From: Candidatus Omnitrophota bacterium
GTDB taxonomy: Bacteria; Omnitrophota; Gorgyraeia; Duberdicusellales; 4484-171
Direction of reading: 5' to 3'
Length of the DNA: 23,729 bases
NCBI GenBank assembly: GCA_023227945.1
Contig: JALOCC010000028.1
Coordinates: forward strand, 1-23,729
The position numbers and the translations under genes are program-made. Below, piece after piece: positions 1 through 6,661 of this stretch; the first letter of the stretch is position 1; each line of letters opens with the position of its first letter. The notes below the pieces were generated by a model that saw only the letters and a list, made by a program, of their open reading frames with translations, did no database searches and was not told the DNA's origin.

Positions 1-325
1 ATTACACTGTATGGGAAAAAGACAAAGGTTATATTTCTAACAATGTTCTCGATGAAAAGCTAACAAAGCCGGAGTGGTGTAAACGACCTTGCGAAGCAAG
101 TTTCTCCAAAAGTCGTTTCCACCATTACACTGTATGGGAAAAAGACAAAGGTTATATTTCTAACAATGTTCTCGATGAAAAGCTAACAAAGCCGGAGTGG
201 TGTAAACGACCTTGCGAAGCAAGTTTCTCCAAAAGTCGTTTCCACCATTAAGCTGTATGGGAAAAAGACAAAGGTTATATTTCTAACAATGTTCTCGATG
301 AAAAGCTAACAAAGCCGGAGTGGTG
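1..325. repeat. 123-bp tandem repeat (2 full copies plus a partial third) containing the 5' end of tRNA-Leu
   Basis: Positions 1-123 and 124-246 are identical. A third copy starts at 247, differs only at 251-252 (CA to AG), and runs to 325, where it becomes the real tRNA-Leu gene. Each full unit carries the first 12 nt of the tRNA (68-79, 191-202; intact gene 314-325) and then leaves the tRNA sequence into a hairpin: GGTG-T-AAACGAC (about 76-87) pairs with GTCGTTT-C-CACC (113-123), and CTTGC-GAA-GCAAG forms an inner hairpin. The array may continue upstream of the window. The unit is 41 codons long, and one + frame is open from position 3 to the TAA at 249-251; that stop is created by the third-copy difference. 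Confidence 0.95.
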
Positions 326-397
326 AAACTGGCAGACGCGCGGGACTCAAAATCCCGTCTCCGCAAGGAGGTGTGGGTTCAACTCCCTCCTCCGGCA
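314..397 (+). tRNA. tRNA-Leu (anticodon CAA)
   Basis: An 84-nt class II tRNA. The acceptor stem GCCGGAG (314-320) pairs with CTCCGGC (390-396), with discriminator A at 397. The anticodon stem CGGGA/TCCCG encloses loop CTCAAAA, giving anticodon CAA for UUG codons. A long variable arm (CTCCGCAAGGAG) and a leucine-type D arm (GGTGAAACTGGCAGACGC) are present. The T loop is TTCAACT; the T stem has one T-T mismatch. CCA is not encoded. Twelve-nt copies of its 5' end lie upstream and of its 3' end downstream. Confidence 0.95.
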
Positions 398-590
398 GTT
401 TTCATATTTTTTGTGACATTTTCAGCGCCAATGAATAATTTAGGGTTGTTTGATGGGCAATGTTGGATGTAGTGAAAAGAAAGTTTGCCTTACGGCAAAC
501 ACTACATACAACTCTCCGCCTACGCCCTTCACTCTGCTATAGCTGGTAGGGCTTCGGCGGACAAGCCTCCTCCGGCATGTTTTTATTTTT
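398..590. repeat. Hairpins and duplicated tRNA-Leu 3' end
   Basis: This spacer has no credible gene. The tRNA-Leu 3' end (CCTCCTCCGGCA, 386-397) recurs at 566-577, and both copies are followed by a similar T-rich run (398-414 and 578-591). Between them are two hairpins: TGTAGTG...CACTACA (468-474/500-506) enclosing GTTTGCC...GGCAAAC (483-489/494-500), and TCCGCC...GGCGGA (515-520/556-561) enclosing GCCCT/AGGGC. It looks like a small element beside a tRNA end, or a partial tandem duplication whose middle has diverged. Confidence 0.75.
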
Positions 591-676
591 TACACAGATA
601 ATCACAGATAGACAGACACAGATGATCACAGATAAAATCATATGCGTTCATTAGCCTTATATTTATTATCTATGTA
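591..676. repeat. CACAGAT-family inverted repeat, copy 1
   Basis: CACAGAT/CAGAT words recur every 8-17 nt over 591-634. A degraded opposite arm at 665-676 (ATTATCTATGTA) matches the reverse complement of TACACAGATAAT with one mismatch. This is the first of six copies in the window. It fills the space before the lipoprotein gene at 699. Confidence 0.8.
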
Positions 677-698
677 TATACCATTCAAATAAATTATT

Positions 699-1076
699 AT
701 GTTAAAAAAATTATTAATAAATTTTATCCTTGGAACTATAATCATCAGTTTTTCCGGCTGTATCTTTGTTGCCGCAAGCATGAGAGAAACTCAGAAAGCA
801 AAGCAAGATTTTAATGTTCCTTATGCGAAAGCATTGGAAATTGTAAAAAAAACGTTGATTTCCTTAAATCTGGAGTTCGAAGAAGCAATCGTCAAACCGG
901 ATATTGCAGTAGTAAAAGGAAAATACACGAATGAAAAAACTATGTATATAGAGATTTTTAGAATTAGCGATAACGAATCAAAAATATCTGTGCGCGTTGG
1001 AACAAGCGATGCCGGAAAAGCAGATGCACAGAAGGTTCTTGAAGCTATTGAACAATATTCAAAAGAAAATCAGTAG
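699..1076 (+). CDS. DUF3568-like lipoprotein
   Basis: A 125-aa protein with a signal peptide ending in a lipobox (SFSGC, Cys21), so it is probably lipid-anchored in the outer or inner membrane. The mature part alternates amphipathic helix (about 36-60) and beta-rich segments (about 68-103), ending in a helix. This is the layout of the small DUF3568 lipoproteins of Deltaproteobacteria and PVC-related bacteria, and the SKISVRVG stretch is typical. No biochemical function is established for that family. There is no clear Shine-Dalgarno before the ATG; a CACAGAT repeat sits just upstream. The radical SAM gene follows after 35 nt on the same strand, but a functional link is only inference. The family call rests on pattern recognition, not a search. 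Confidence 0.7.
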   Translation: MLKKLLINFILGTIIISFSGCIFVAASMRETQKAKQDFNVPYAKALEIVKKTLISLNLEFEEAIVKPDIAVVKGKYTNEKTMYIEIFRISDNESKISVRVGTSDAGKADAQKVLEAIEQYSKENQ

Positions 1077-1111
1077 CGGTATGCCCGAATTCGCCCAATG
1101 TTAAACCTCAG

Positions 1112-2200
1112 GTGAAAATAAAAAAATATACCCATAAAGAAAATCTTCCTCGAATAATTTCTTTCCTCGTCACTAACCAATGTGTTTGCCGCTGTAAACA
1201 TTGTTTTAATTGGTTCGATACTAATCCGAAAGGTGCAATAGGCAATAGTAAAAAGTTGGACTTAACTACTGAGGAAATAAAACAAATTTTCCATAGTTTA
1301 GGCCCGATTGATTATCTCTATTTATCCGGGGGAGAACCTTTTATTAGAAAAGATTTCTGTGAAATATTGCAAAATATTTATGAATTCTCCAGGCCAAAAA
1401 CGTTTAATATTTCTACTAATGGGCAATTAATCGATAATACAATTACGACGATAGATAATTTTTTAAAATACCATCCAGCTGTTCATTTAATTGTTAAAGT
1501 TTCAATTGATGCTATTTCGGATAAACATGATAAAATCCGCGACACTCCCGGAGCATTCTTGAGGGCAATTGAAACTTACCAATTATTAATGAACCTTAAA
1601 AACAAATACAAAAATCTTAAAGTCGGAATTAACACTGTATTTTCGGCTTTTAATCAGGATAAAATATTTGAGATTTATAAATACTTTTACAATCTAAAGC
1701 CGCGGCCCGACTGTTTGGCGCAGCTTTTGGTAAGAGACATACCTAGAGATCCTAATTGTAAGCGTAATTTAAAATTAAATATTTACAAAGAGTGGACTAA
1801 AATTTATGTTGCGGACATGTTAAAAGGAAAATTTGAAACTGACCTTACGATTAAAATCGGAACAATTATGATGTATGACTATATATATAAAATCATAACT
1901 CAGAATAAGCGACAGGGCGCCTGTTATGCCGGCATCGCGGGCGGGTTTATTGACAACGAAGGCCTGGTTGGGGCTTGTGAACATACCATGCCTTTCGGTA
2001 GCCTTAGAGAATCTAATTATGATTTTAAGAAAATATGGAATTCGGACAAGGCGAAGAGAATCAGGAAAGATTTATCTGATAACTGCTTCTGTACCAATGA
2101 ACCTCAATGGTGGCATCCAACAATTCTCTCTAACAAAAGAATTGTTAAGCACAGCATAAGGCTTATCAAAAACATAATATCGGTTTTATTCCACAAATAA
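1112..2200 (+). CDS. Radical SAM/SPASM-like protein
   Basis: A 362-aa protein starting at GTG. The radical SAM cluster motif is C24-x3-C28-x2-C31 (NQCVCRCKHC), followed by the SAM-binding GGEP motif at 73-76, STNG at 101-104 and KVSID at 129-133. A C-terminal SPASM-like region has Cys271, Cys289, Cys325 and Cys327 around a G-x-C-E-H and an F-x-x-I-W-N-S stretch, which would hold an auxiliary iron-sulfur cluster. The family generates a 5'-deoxyadenosyl radical for peptide, cofactor or small-molecule modification. No precursor peptide or biosynthetic partner gene is visible next to it, so the substrate is unknown. The last 20 residues are basic and hydrophobic, possibly membrane-associated. No Shine-Dalgarno is evident. 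Confidence 0.85.
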   Translation: MKIKKYTHKENLPRIISFLVTNQCVCRCKHCFNWFDTNPKGAIGNSKKLDLTTEEIKQIFHSLGPIDYLYLSGGEPFIRKDFCEILQNIYEFSRPKTFNISTNGQLIDNTITTIDNFLKYHPAVHLIVKVSIDAISDKHDKIRDTPGAFLRAIETYQLLMNLKNKYKNLKVGINTVFSAFNQDKIFEIYKYFYNLKPRPDCLAQLLVRDIPRDPNCKRNLKLNIYKEWTKIYVADMLKGKFETDLTIKIGTIMMYDYIYKIITQNKRQGACYAGIAGGFIDNEGLVGACEHTMPFGSLRESNYDFKKIWNSDKAKRIRKDLSDNCFCTNEPQWWHPTILSNKRIVKHSIRLIKNIISVLFHK

Positions 2201-2222
2201 GCTTATACCATCAATTCATTTC

Positions 2223-2252
2223 TTAAGATTATTTGAAAATTTCTGGTATAAT
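2223..2252 (+). promoter_or_regulatory. Predicted extended -10 promoter for the helicase gene
   Basis: The -10 TATAAT (2247-2252) is preceded by TGG, an extended -10 arrangement, with a weak -35 TTAAGA (2223-2228) 18 nt upstream. It lies 98 nt before the helicase start, ahead of an inverted repeat in the leader. Assigned by eye only. Confidence 0.5.
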
Positions 2253-2263
2253 AATATTTAGAA

Positions 2264-2340
2264 AGGTTAAGGCTTAGGCTAAGGTTAAGTAAAAATATCT
2301 TTCCCTTTTATATCCTCAACTTTAGCCTTGATCTTAACCT
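2264..2340. repeat. Imperfect inverted repeat in the helicase leader
   Basis: The left arm (2264-2289, built of GGTTAAG words) and the right arm (2313-2340, ending GATCTTAACCT) are imperfect reverse complements separated by an A/T-rich loop. Transcribed RNA could fold into a long hairpin ending 9 nt before the helicase ATG, where no Shine-Dalgarno is visible. It resembles the other palindromic spacer elements but has its own sequence. Confidence 0.65.
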
Positions 2341-2349
2341 ATTTTATTT

Positions 2350-4290
2350 ATGGAACATTCTTTTCAGTTAGACAAATTTCAGCAGGAAGCGATAGATTAT
2401 GCAAAGGACGGCAATTCCGTAATTGTGAGCGCGCCAACCGGCGCGGGTAAAACTCTTATCGCCGAATACATAATCAATGACTGTATAAAAAACAACAAAG
2501 GCGCAATCTATACTGCTCCGATAAAAGCGCTTTCCAACCAAAAATACCGCGATTTCTCCAAAAAATACCCAAATCAGGTAGGAATTCTTACCGGCGATGT
2601 AAGCATTAACCGGGACGCACCAATCTTAATTATGACAACTGAGATATTCCGTAACGCAATCTTGGTTGACCCCCAGGAATTTCAGCATCGAGAATGGCTT
2701 ATTTTTGATGAAATACATTACCTTGCTGACATAGAAAGAGGCACTGTTTGGGAAGAAGCAATAATCTTGCTTCCGCCTCATATGAAAATGCTGGCGCTTT
2801 CCGCAACCATACCAAATATCGACCAGTTCGTTGAATGGTTTAAAAAAGTCCATAAATTCCCGCTTATGGCGGTTAAAGAAAAAACCCGTCCGGTGCCGCT
2901 ACATTTTTTCTTCCAATGCAATAATGAATTTTTCCCGAGCTTAAACGCTCTAAAAGAATCAAACCACCTTAAAGAAAAAATAAATGACCGCTACGCACAC
3001 CATCAATACCTCCAGGCGCGGGCAAACAGAATGAATACCCTTGTTGAATATTTAAGGAAGAGTAATGCTTTGCCATGCTTGTATTTTTCCTTCTCACGTA
3101 GGCGCTGCGAAGATTTGGCGCAGGAAGTAGCCTATTTTAATTTTCTTAATCCAGATGAACAAGCAAAAATGACCAAACTGTTTAATGAGCTTGTAGAGAA
3201 ATTCGATATTTCCTCCTCTCCGCATGTAAGCTTCTTATATCCTTTAATCAGGAAAGGCATTGCTTATCACCATGCCGGGCTGCTTCCTACTTTAAAAGAA
3301 ATAATTGAACAGCTTTTCACAACCGGCCTGATAAAACTTATTTTTACTACAGAAACTTTTGCCCTTGGAATAAATATGCCGGCGAGAACCGTTGTTTTTG
3401 ACGCGTTATCTAAATTTTACGGAAGGTATCATGGCTATTTAAAAACACGGGATTTTTATCAAATGGCCGGGCGCGCCGGAAGGCGCGGTATAGACAAAGA
3501 AGGTAATGTCCTTATGAAGATAAATCCCTGCCACATAGACCTCACATCGCTATCTGATGTAATTTATGGCAATTACGAGCCGATTGAAAGCCAGCTAAAT
3601 TCTTGTTATGCTACAATTTTAAATTTATACAAGATAATGGGGGATAAAATTTTTGATATTTACCCTCAATCATTTCATTTCTGCCAGGCAGATTCTTTTG
3701 AAAAGAAAGAAGTGCTGGGCTTACTTAAAAGAAAAGTTTCATTGTTAAGAAGTTTAAACTACATAATCGAAGGCGGAATAAGCTGGAAAGCGGATTTAGC
3801 ATCCAAGGTTTATAGTTTTGAACTGCAGATAGGCGAACTTTTTGATACGGGTTTTCTTGACTCACTTGACGAAGCAAGCTTATTTATAGTAATCAACGCC
3901 CTTACTTATGAGCCGCGCAAAGGAGAAAAAAAACCAACACTAAACAAAAGAGTAAAACGGCTTAAAAACGAATTGAATAGGTTTACTGCTGGCATCCATA
4001 AACAGGAAAGGTCATTTAGGGTTTATCCACTAAGTAAAAAATTTTATTTCCATTTAAGCGAAGCTGCCCAAGCTTGGTTAGAGGGGGCAAGTTTTACGAA
4101 GTTGAACAAATTTTGCGAAATAGACGAAGGCGAGATTGTACGGTATTTTAGAATGAGTATTCAGGTATTAAAAGAAATGCGTTCTTCAAAAATTATCAGC
4201 GAAAACCTAAAAATCAAAATCATTCATTGTCTTAGTAGGATAAACCGCGATGTGATAGATGCAGAAAAACAGTTAAGGCAAGAGATATAA
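2350..4290 (+). CDS. Ski2-like DEAD/DEAH superfamily 2 RNA helicase
   Basis: A 646-aa ATP-dependent helicase. Motifs in order: FQQEAI (Q-motif region, 10-15), Walker A APTGAGKT (28-35), TAPIKALSNQK (55-65), MTTEIFRN (95-102), DEIH box (120-123), SAT (151-153), YHHAGLLP (306-313), TTETFALGINMPARTVVFD (333-351) and motif VI QMAGRAGRRG (371-380). DEIH plus GINMPA and QMAGRAGRRG point to the Ski2/Mtr4 group, including bacterial HelY-like proteins that remodel RNA. The region after about 400 looks like the winged-helix and helical-bundle part. The protein is shorter than the 850-1000 aa of relatives carrying a full DSHCT domain, so that C-terminal part is reduced. No exonuclease partner lies beside it. 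Confidence 0.9.
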   Translation: MEHSFQLDKFQQEAIDYAKDGNSVIVSAPTGAGKTLIAEYIINDCIKNNKGAIYTAPIKALSNQKYRDFSKKYPNQVGILTGDVSINRDAPILIMTTEIFRNAILVDPQEFQHREWLIFDEIHYLADIERGTVWEEAIILLPPHMKMLALSATIPNIDQFVEWFKKVHKFPLMAVKEKTRPVPLHFFFQCNNEFFPSLNALKESNHLKEKINDRYAHHQYLQARANRMNTLVEYLRKSNALPCLYFSFSRRRCEDLAQEVAYFNFLNPDEQAKMTKLFNELVEKFDISSSPHVSFLYPLIRKGIAYHHAGLLPTLKEIIEQLFTTGLIKLIFTTETFALGINMPARTVVFDALSKFYGRYHGYLKTRDFYQMAGRAGRRGIDKEGNVLMKINPCHIDLTSLSDVIYGNYEPIESQLNSCYATILNLYKIMGDKIFDIYPQSFHFCQADSFEKKEVLGLLKRKVSLLRSLNYIIEGGISWKADLASKVYSFELQIGELFDTGFLDSLDEASLFIVINALTYEPRKGEKKPTLNKRVKRLKNELNRFTAGIHKQERSFRVYPLSKKFYFHLSEAAQAWLEGASFTKLNKFCEIDEGEIVRYFRMSIQVLKEMRSSKIISENLKIKIIHCLSRINRDVIDAEKQLRQEI

Positions 4291-4352
4291 TATTGGCCGA
4301 TTAAATGATTAACGAATTGATAAATTATCTATAGATTGTAATTAATGCGTTT

Positions 4353-5432
4353 ATGAGAAATGTAAAATTATTTTTTTTGATTTTTATTATAAATATTGTT
4401 TTTATAAATACTGCCAATACACAAATTGAGGAAACCAACCCCGCAGCTGGCGGCGCCTCGAGAATAAGCCCGGATACATTGTATAAAGACTATATAGAGC
4501 AAGGTTTGTATTATTTTGAAAAAAATCAATTAAACCAGGCAAAATATCTGTTCTATAATGCTAAAGAGCTTATGCCGGACAGAGCAGATAGCTATATAAA
4601 CCTGGCAGCAATTGCGATGAAACGCAAAAATTTTGCGAAAGCAATAATTATTTTGGAAAAAGCGGGCAAACTTCCGGATGAAACAAAACAAGATGTTATC
4701 TTCTGCAATTTAGGCATGTGCTTACAGAAACTATCAAAATACCCTGAAGCTATTAATTATTACAGCAAAGCTATTTCTATAAATCCTGTTCTTGGCGAAG
4801 CTTTATTAAATCGTGGTATGCTCTATTTGAAAAATGATAAAACAGATTTGGCTCTTATAGATATTTTGAAGGCAAGAGTAATTTTCAGGGAACAGGGCCG
4901 TAAAGATATTGTACGTAGCTGCGATGAAATGCTTTTTCCGATTACAAAAAAATATGCCGAAGACAAAAACCTGGCGGAAAAACTTCTAAGGGAGGGTTCT
5001 TTGTCTTTTGAAAATAAAAGGAATGAGGAAGCAATAGCTCTTTTAAAAGTAAGCATCTTACTTGGGCCGGACAATCAGGAAGGCTATTACCGGTTAGGGG
5101 TTGTGTATACGAATTCAAAAAAATTTGACGAGGCTCTTGATTGTTTTAGCAAAACAATAAAACTGAACCCTGAAAACGTAAGTGCTTATATGAATATGGG
5201 TGCTATATTCGGGGAACTTAAAAAATATGACCAAGCCCTTTCCGCTTTGCATAAAGCGTTAAATCTTGAAAAAAATAATCCAAAAATTTATTATAACATC
5301 GCTATGGTCCATATAAGTAATGCAAATAAGAAAGAAGCTGCCTCTTATTTAAAAAAAGCAAAAGCACTTGCTGCAAAGAAACGAGACCCCAGGCTGCTGC
5401 AAAGAATAGACGAAGCTTACAAAACACTTTAA
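4353..5432 (+). CDS. Exported TPR-repeat protein
   Basis: A 359-aa protein with an N-terminal hydrophobic segment (about 5-23), probably a signal peptide with a cleavage site near NTANTQ. Tetratricopeptide repeats then fill residues about 45-180 and 213-345, for example a unit ending in KAISINP (about 140-146), units centred on LGVVYTNSKKFDEALDCFSK and MGAIFGELKKYDQALSALHK, and a final YYNIAMVHISNANKKEAASY. A non-canonical linker separates the two blocks. TPR proteins are scaffolds for protein complexes; the partner here is unknown. The gene is 62 nt after the helicase on the same strand and ends at a strong bidirectional terminator. No good Shine-Dalgarno precedes the ATG. Confidence 0.85.
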   Translation: MRNVKLFFLIFIINIVFINTANTQIEETNPAAGGASRISPDTLYKDYIEQGLYYFEKNQLNQAKYLFYNAKELMPDRADSYINLAAIAMKRKNFAKAIIILEKAGKLPDETKQDVIFCNLGMCLQKLSKYPEAINYYSKAISINPVLGEALLNRGMLYLKNDKTDLALIDILKARVIFREQGRKDIVRSCDEMLFPITKKYAEDKNLAEKLLREGSLSFENKRNEEAIALLKVSILLGPDNQEGYYRLGVVYTNSKKFDEALDCFSKTIKLNPENVSAYMNMGAIFGELKKYDQALSALHKALNLEKNNPKIYYNIAMVHISNANKKEAASYLKKAKALAAKKRDPRLLQRIDEAYKTL

Positions 5433-5473
5433 TTAATCCCGAAGAAATATTTTTCGCTAAAGCAGAAAAAATA

Positions 5474-5509
5474 AAAGGGTGTAAACTTTTACGAAAATTT
5501 ACACCCTTT
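5474..5509. terminator. Bidirectional intrinsic terminator between convergent genes
   Basis: A perfect 12-bp stem AAAGGGTGTAAA (5474-5485) and TTTACACCCTTT (5498-5509), with T/A runs on both sides. It lies between the TPR gene (+, ends 5432) and the TIGR04073 gene (-, ends 5532), so it can stop both transcripts. Confidence 0.9.
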
Positions 5510-5531
5510 ATTCTACAATCTCAGAGATTAA

Positions 5532-5873
5532 TTATTTTTCTGCGGATTCAGGCTGCCAACCTTCAAATGCATATTCAGGTTCCATAATCGGTTTATCGTA
5601 AGGAGGTATTGGGAATGTTACTGAGTCGTAAACTCCTGCTCCTGTACGCAATAACCCGTAGCATATACCTTTTGCCGTACCATAGGTTATACCTGTAATA
5701 GGCTCTCTTTCCTTAGAAACAAGGTATATTTGCTTAGGAACCTCTACTATACCGGTAACTGCGTTAGCTAAGCCTCTGCCTAATTTGGTAAGTGCATTGT
5801 GGTCTTCAGCAAATGCCACCACGGATATTGCCATGAAACTTACAAGCAACATAACCACGGTTTTCCTTAACAT
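5532..5873 (-). CDS. Secreted TIGR04073-family (exosortase-system-associated) protein
   Basis: A 113-aa protein when started at the ATG at 5871-5873 (MLRKT), which has an AAGGAGG Shine-Dalgarno (5879-5885) at good spacing; an ATG 15 nt upstream lacks one. A signal peptide (hydrophobic 5-20, ending AFAED) is followed by a conserved-looking core, LGRGLANAVTGIVEVP, then GITYGTAKGICYGLLRTGAGVYDSVTFPIP, and a short acidic tail. This is the pattern of TIGR04073, short exported proteins found mainly in PVC-related bacteria that carry exosortase systems; the molecular role is unknown. No exosortase is in the window. The leader upstream contains a predicted c-di-GMP riboswitch and terminator, so expression is probably c-di-GMP-controlled, but three palindromes and a possible internal -10 lie between the switch and the gene. 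Confidence 0.75.
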   Translation of the reverse strand: MLRKTVVMLLVSFMAISVVAFAEDHNALTKLGRGLANAVTGIVEVPKQIYLVSKEREPITGITYGTAKGICYGLLRTGAGVYDSVTFPIPPYDKPIMEPEYAFEGWQPESAEK

Positions 5874-5891
5874 AGACACCTCCTTCAATGA

Positions 5892-6129
5892 GCAGACGAT
5901 TTACGGCAACGAAGTGAACGTAAATCGTAGGCGTAAGCCGTCTGTGAATTGAACCCCGCCCTTTTGGCGAGGCAATAAATATTATAGAACAATACATTCA
6001 ATAGTTTAGCTAAAGCTTAATTTATTAAAACTCACCACCCAATCAGCCAAAAGGGCGGGGTCAAATTCGGCCTAACATTTTCCCTGCGCCCTGCCACCCT
6101 TGGTGGCGTGGCTTGGAAAAATGCTGGCC
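5892..6129. repeat. Three stacked palindromes in the TIGR04073 leader
   Basis: Three palindromes lie in this stretch. First, CAGACG...CGTCTG (about 5892-5943) encloses CGATTTACG...CGTAAATCG. Second, near-identical 19-20 nt arms (5949-5968 and 6046-6064, core CCCCGCCCTTTTGGC) surround about 77 bp. Third, GGCC/GGCC (6069-6072/6126-6129) encloses CATTTTCC/GGAAAAATG (6076-6083/6115-6123) and GCCACC/GGTGGC. Inside the second, the - strand has a TATAAT at 5981-5986 that may be an internal promoter for the 5873 gene, though no good -35 accompanies it. No gene is seen here. Confidence 0.75.
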
Positions 6130-6137
6130 TCATTTGA

Positions 6138-6175
6138 TAAAAAAACCCATAGCCTTATTAATGACTATGGGTTTT
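6138..6175 (-). terminator. Riboswitch expression-platform terminator
   Basis: On the - strand, AAAACCCATAG (6165-6175) pairs with CTATGGGTTTT (6142-6152), followed by a U-run (seven A on + at 6139-6145). The 5' arm can instead pair with GGCTATGG in the upstream aptamer (6207-6214), because the terminator 3' arm repeats that word (6146-6154). This is a typical antiterminator/terminator switch: ligand-bound aptamer frees the 5' arm to form the terminator, predicting an OFF switch. Confidence 0.85.
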
Positions 6176-6189
6176 AAACTCTTTTTACT

Positions 6190-6342
6190 ACATCGGCAGC
6201 TGACTACCATAGCCTTACGGCTTTAGGCTCTTAGAGCTTTGCCCGGAACCAGAACCTAGTTCGGTTCCGGGCAACCCCGAACCGAACTTCGTTCTGGTTC
6301 GTGGGTTGCGCCCTATCCTTTCGGATAGTTTGCCCTTATCAA
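6190..6342 (-). ncRNA. c-di-GMP-I (GEMM-I) riboswitch aptamer, interrupted by a hairpin insert
   Basis: Read on the - strand it has the GEMM-I hallmarks in order: GGGCAAAC (6328-6335), the stem CTATCC-GAAA-GGATAG (6313-6328) with its GAAA tetraloop, then GGGCGCAA, and after an interruption CAAAGCTC (6234-6241), AGAGCCTAA, a GTAA-capped stem ending in TATGG, and TAGTCAGCTGCCGA. CCTAA plus TATGG match the 11-nt receptor that docks the GAAA tetraloop, and GGGC/GCTC can close the first stem. The conserved GGGaCGCAAAGC strand is split by 68 bp (6242-6309) that fold into two independent hairpins. It sits downstream of a - strand promoter and upstream of a terminator and the TIGR04073 gene. Whether it still binds ligand is unknown. 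Confidence 0.8.
6242..6309. repeat. Tandem hairpin element inserted in the riboswitch
   Basis: Two adjacent self-complementary units with related sequence. Unit B (6242-6271) has CCCGGAACC...GGTTCCGGG outside and an inner AGAAC/GTTC-type stem. Unit A (6271-6309) has GCAACCC...GGGTTGC outside, then CGAACC-type and GAAC/GTTC inner stems around a 3-nt loop. Shared GAACC/GGTTC words suggest duplication of one palindromic element. Both would fold independently of the aptamer. Confidence 0.8.
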
Positions 6343-6384
6343 TATAGATTTCTCCATGTTTTAAAGAACTTTTTGCTCATTTAC

Positions 6385-6413
6385 GATATAACATAATTTT
6401 ATGCAAAATACAA
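6385..6413 (-). promoter_or_regulatory. Predicted promoter of the riboswitch leader
   Basis: On the - strand, TTGTAT (6408-6413) and TATATC (6385-6390) are separated by 17 nt, placing the start near 6378, about 36 nt before the aptamer. Both boxes are imperfect; assigned by position and spacing. Confidence 0.45.
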
Positions 6414-6472
6414 GAAAACCGGTAAAAACCCTTTATTTTCAATGGCTTTTAAAATACACCTTAAGATTTTGC

Positions 6473-6500
6473 TTGACAATAGTTAATTTATAAGTATAGT
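6473..6500 (+). promoter_or_regulatory. Predicted rpmB promoter
   Basis: A consensus -35 TTGACA (6473-6478), a 16-nt spacer and -10 TATAGT (6495-6500). A second -10-like TATACT follows at 6501-6506. Transcription would start near 6507, so almost the whole rpmB leader consists of a CACAGAT inverted repeat. Confidence 0.75.
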
Positions 6501-6513
6501 TATACTAATTTTG

Positions 6514-6642
6514 TACACACAGATGACCACAGATAAAAAATCATAGATAATCACAGATAAGAAATACAGTATTTCCATTGTATTTCAATTACTTTGGAAT
6601 TCATCTGTGATCATCTGCTTTCAAATCTGGGATCATCTGTGT
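6514..6642. repeat. CACAGAT-family inverted repeat, copy 2 (rpmB leader)
   Basis: The left arm (about 6514-6560, repeated CACAGAT words in the ACCACAGAT and ATCACAGAT contexts) and right arm (about 6601-6642, ATCTGTGATCATCTG words) are inverted with respect to each other around an A/T-rich loop. In the transcript they would form a long hairpin ending 4 nt before the rpmB Shine-Dalgarno. Confidence 0.85.
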
Positions 6643-6661
6643 TAAAAAAGGAGTTGTAATA

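Noticed and set aside
1..325. CRISPR array
   Set aside because: Units are contiguous and identical over their full 123 bp, with no spacers, and end in a tRNA gene.
591..634. CRISPR-like CACAGAT direct repeats
   Set aside because: Words are 7 bp with irregular 8-17 nt spacing and have inverted partner arms; no cas genes nearby.
5806..5997. 63-aa - strand ORF over the TIGR04073 start
   Set aside because: It is out of frame with the real gene, has no ribosome site and is built from palindromic leader sequence.
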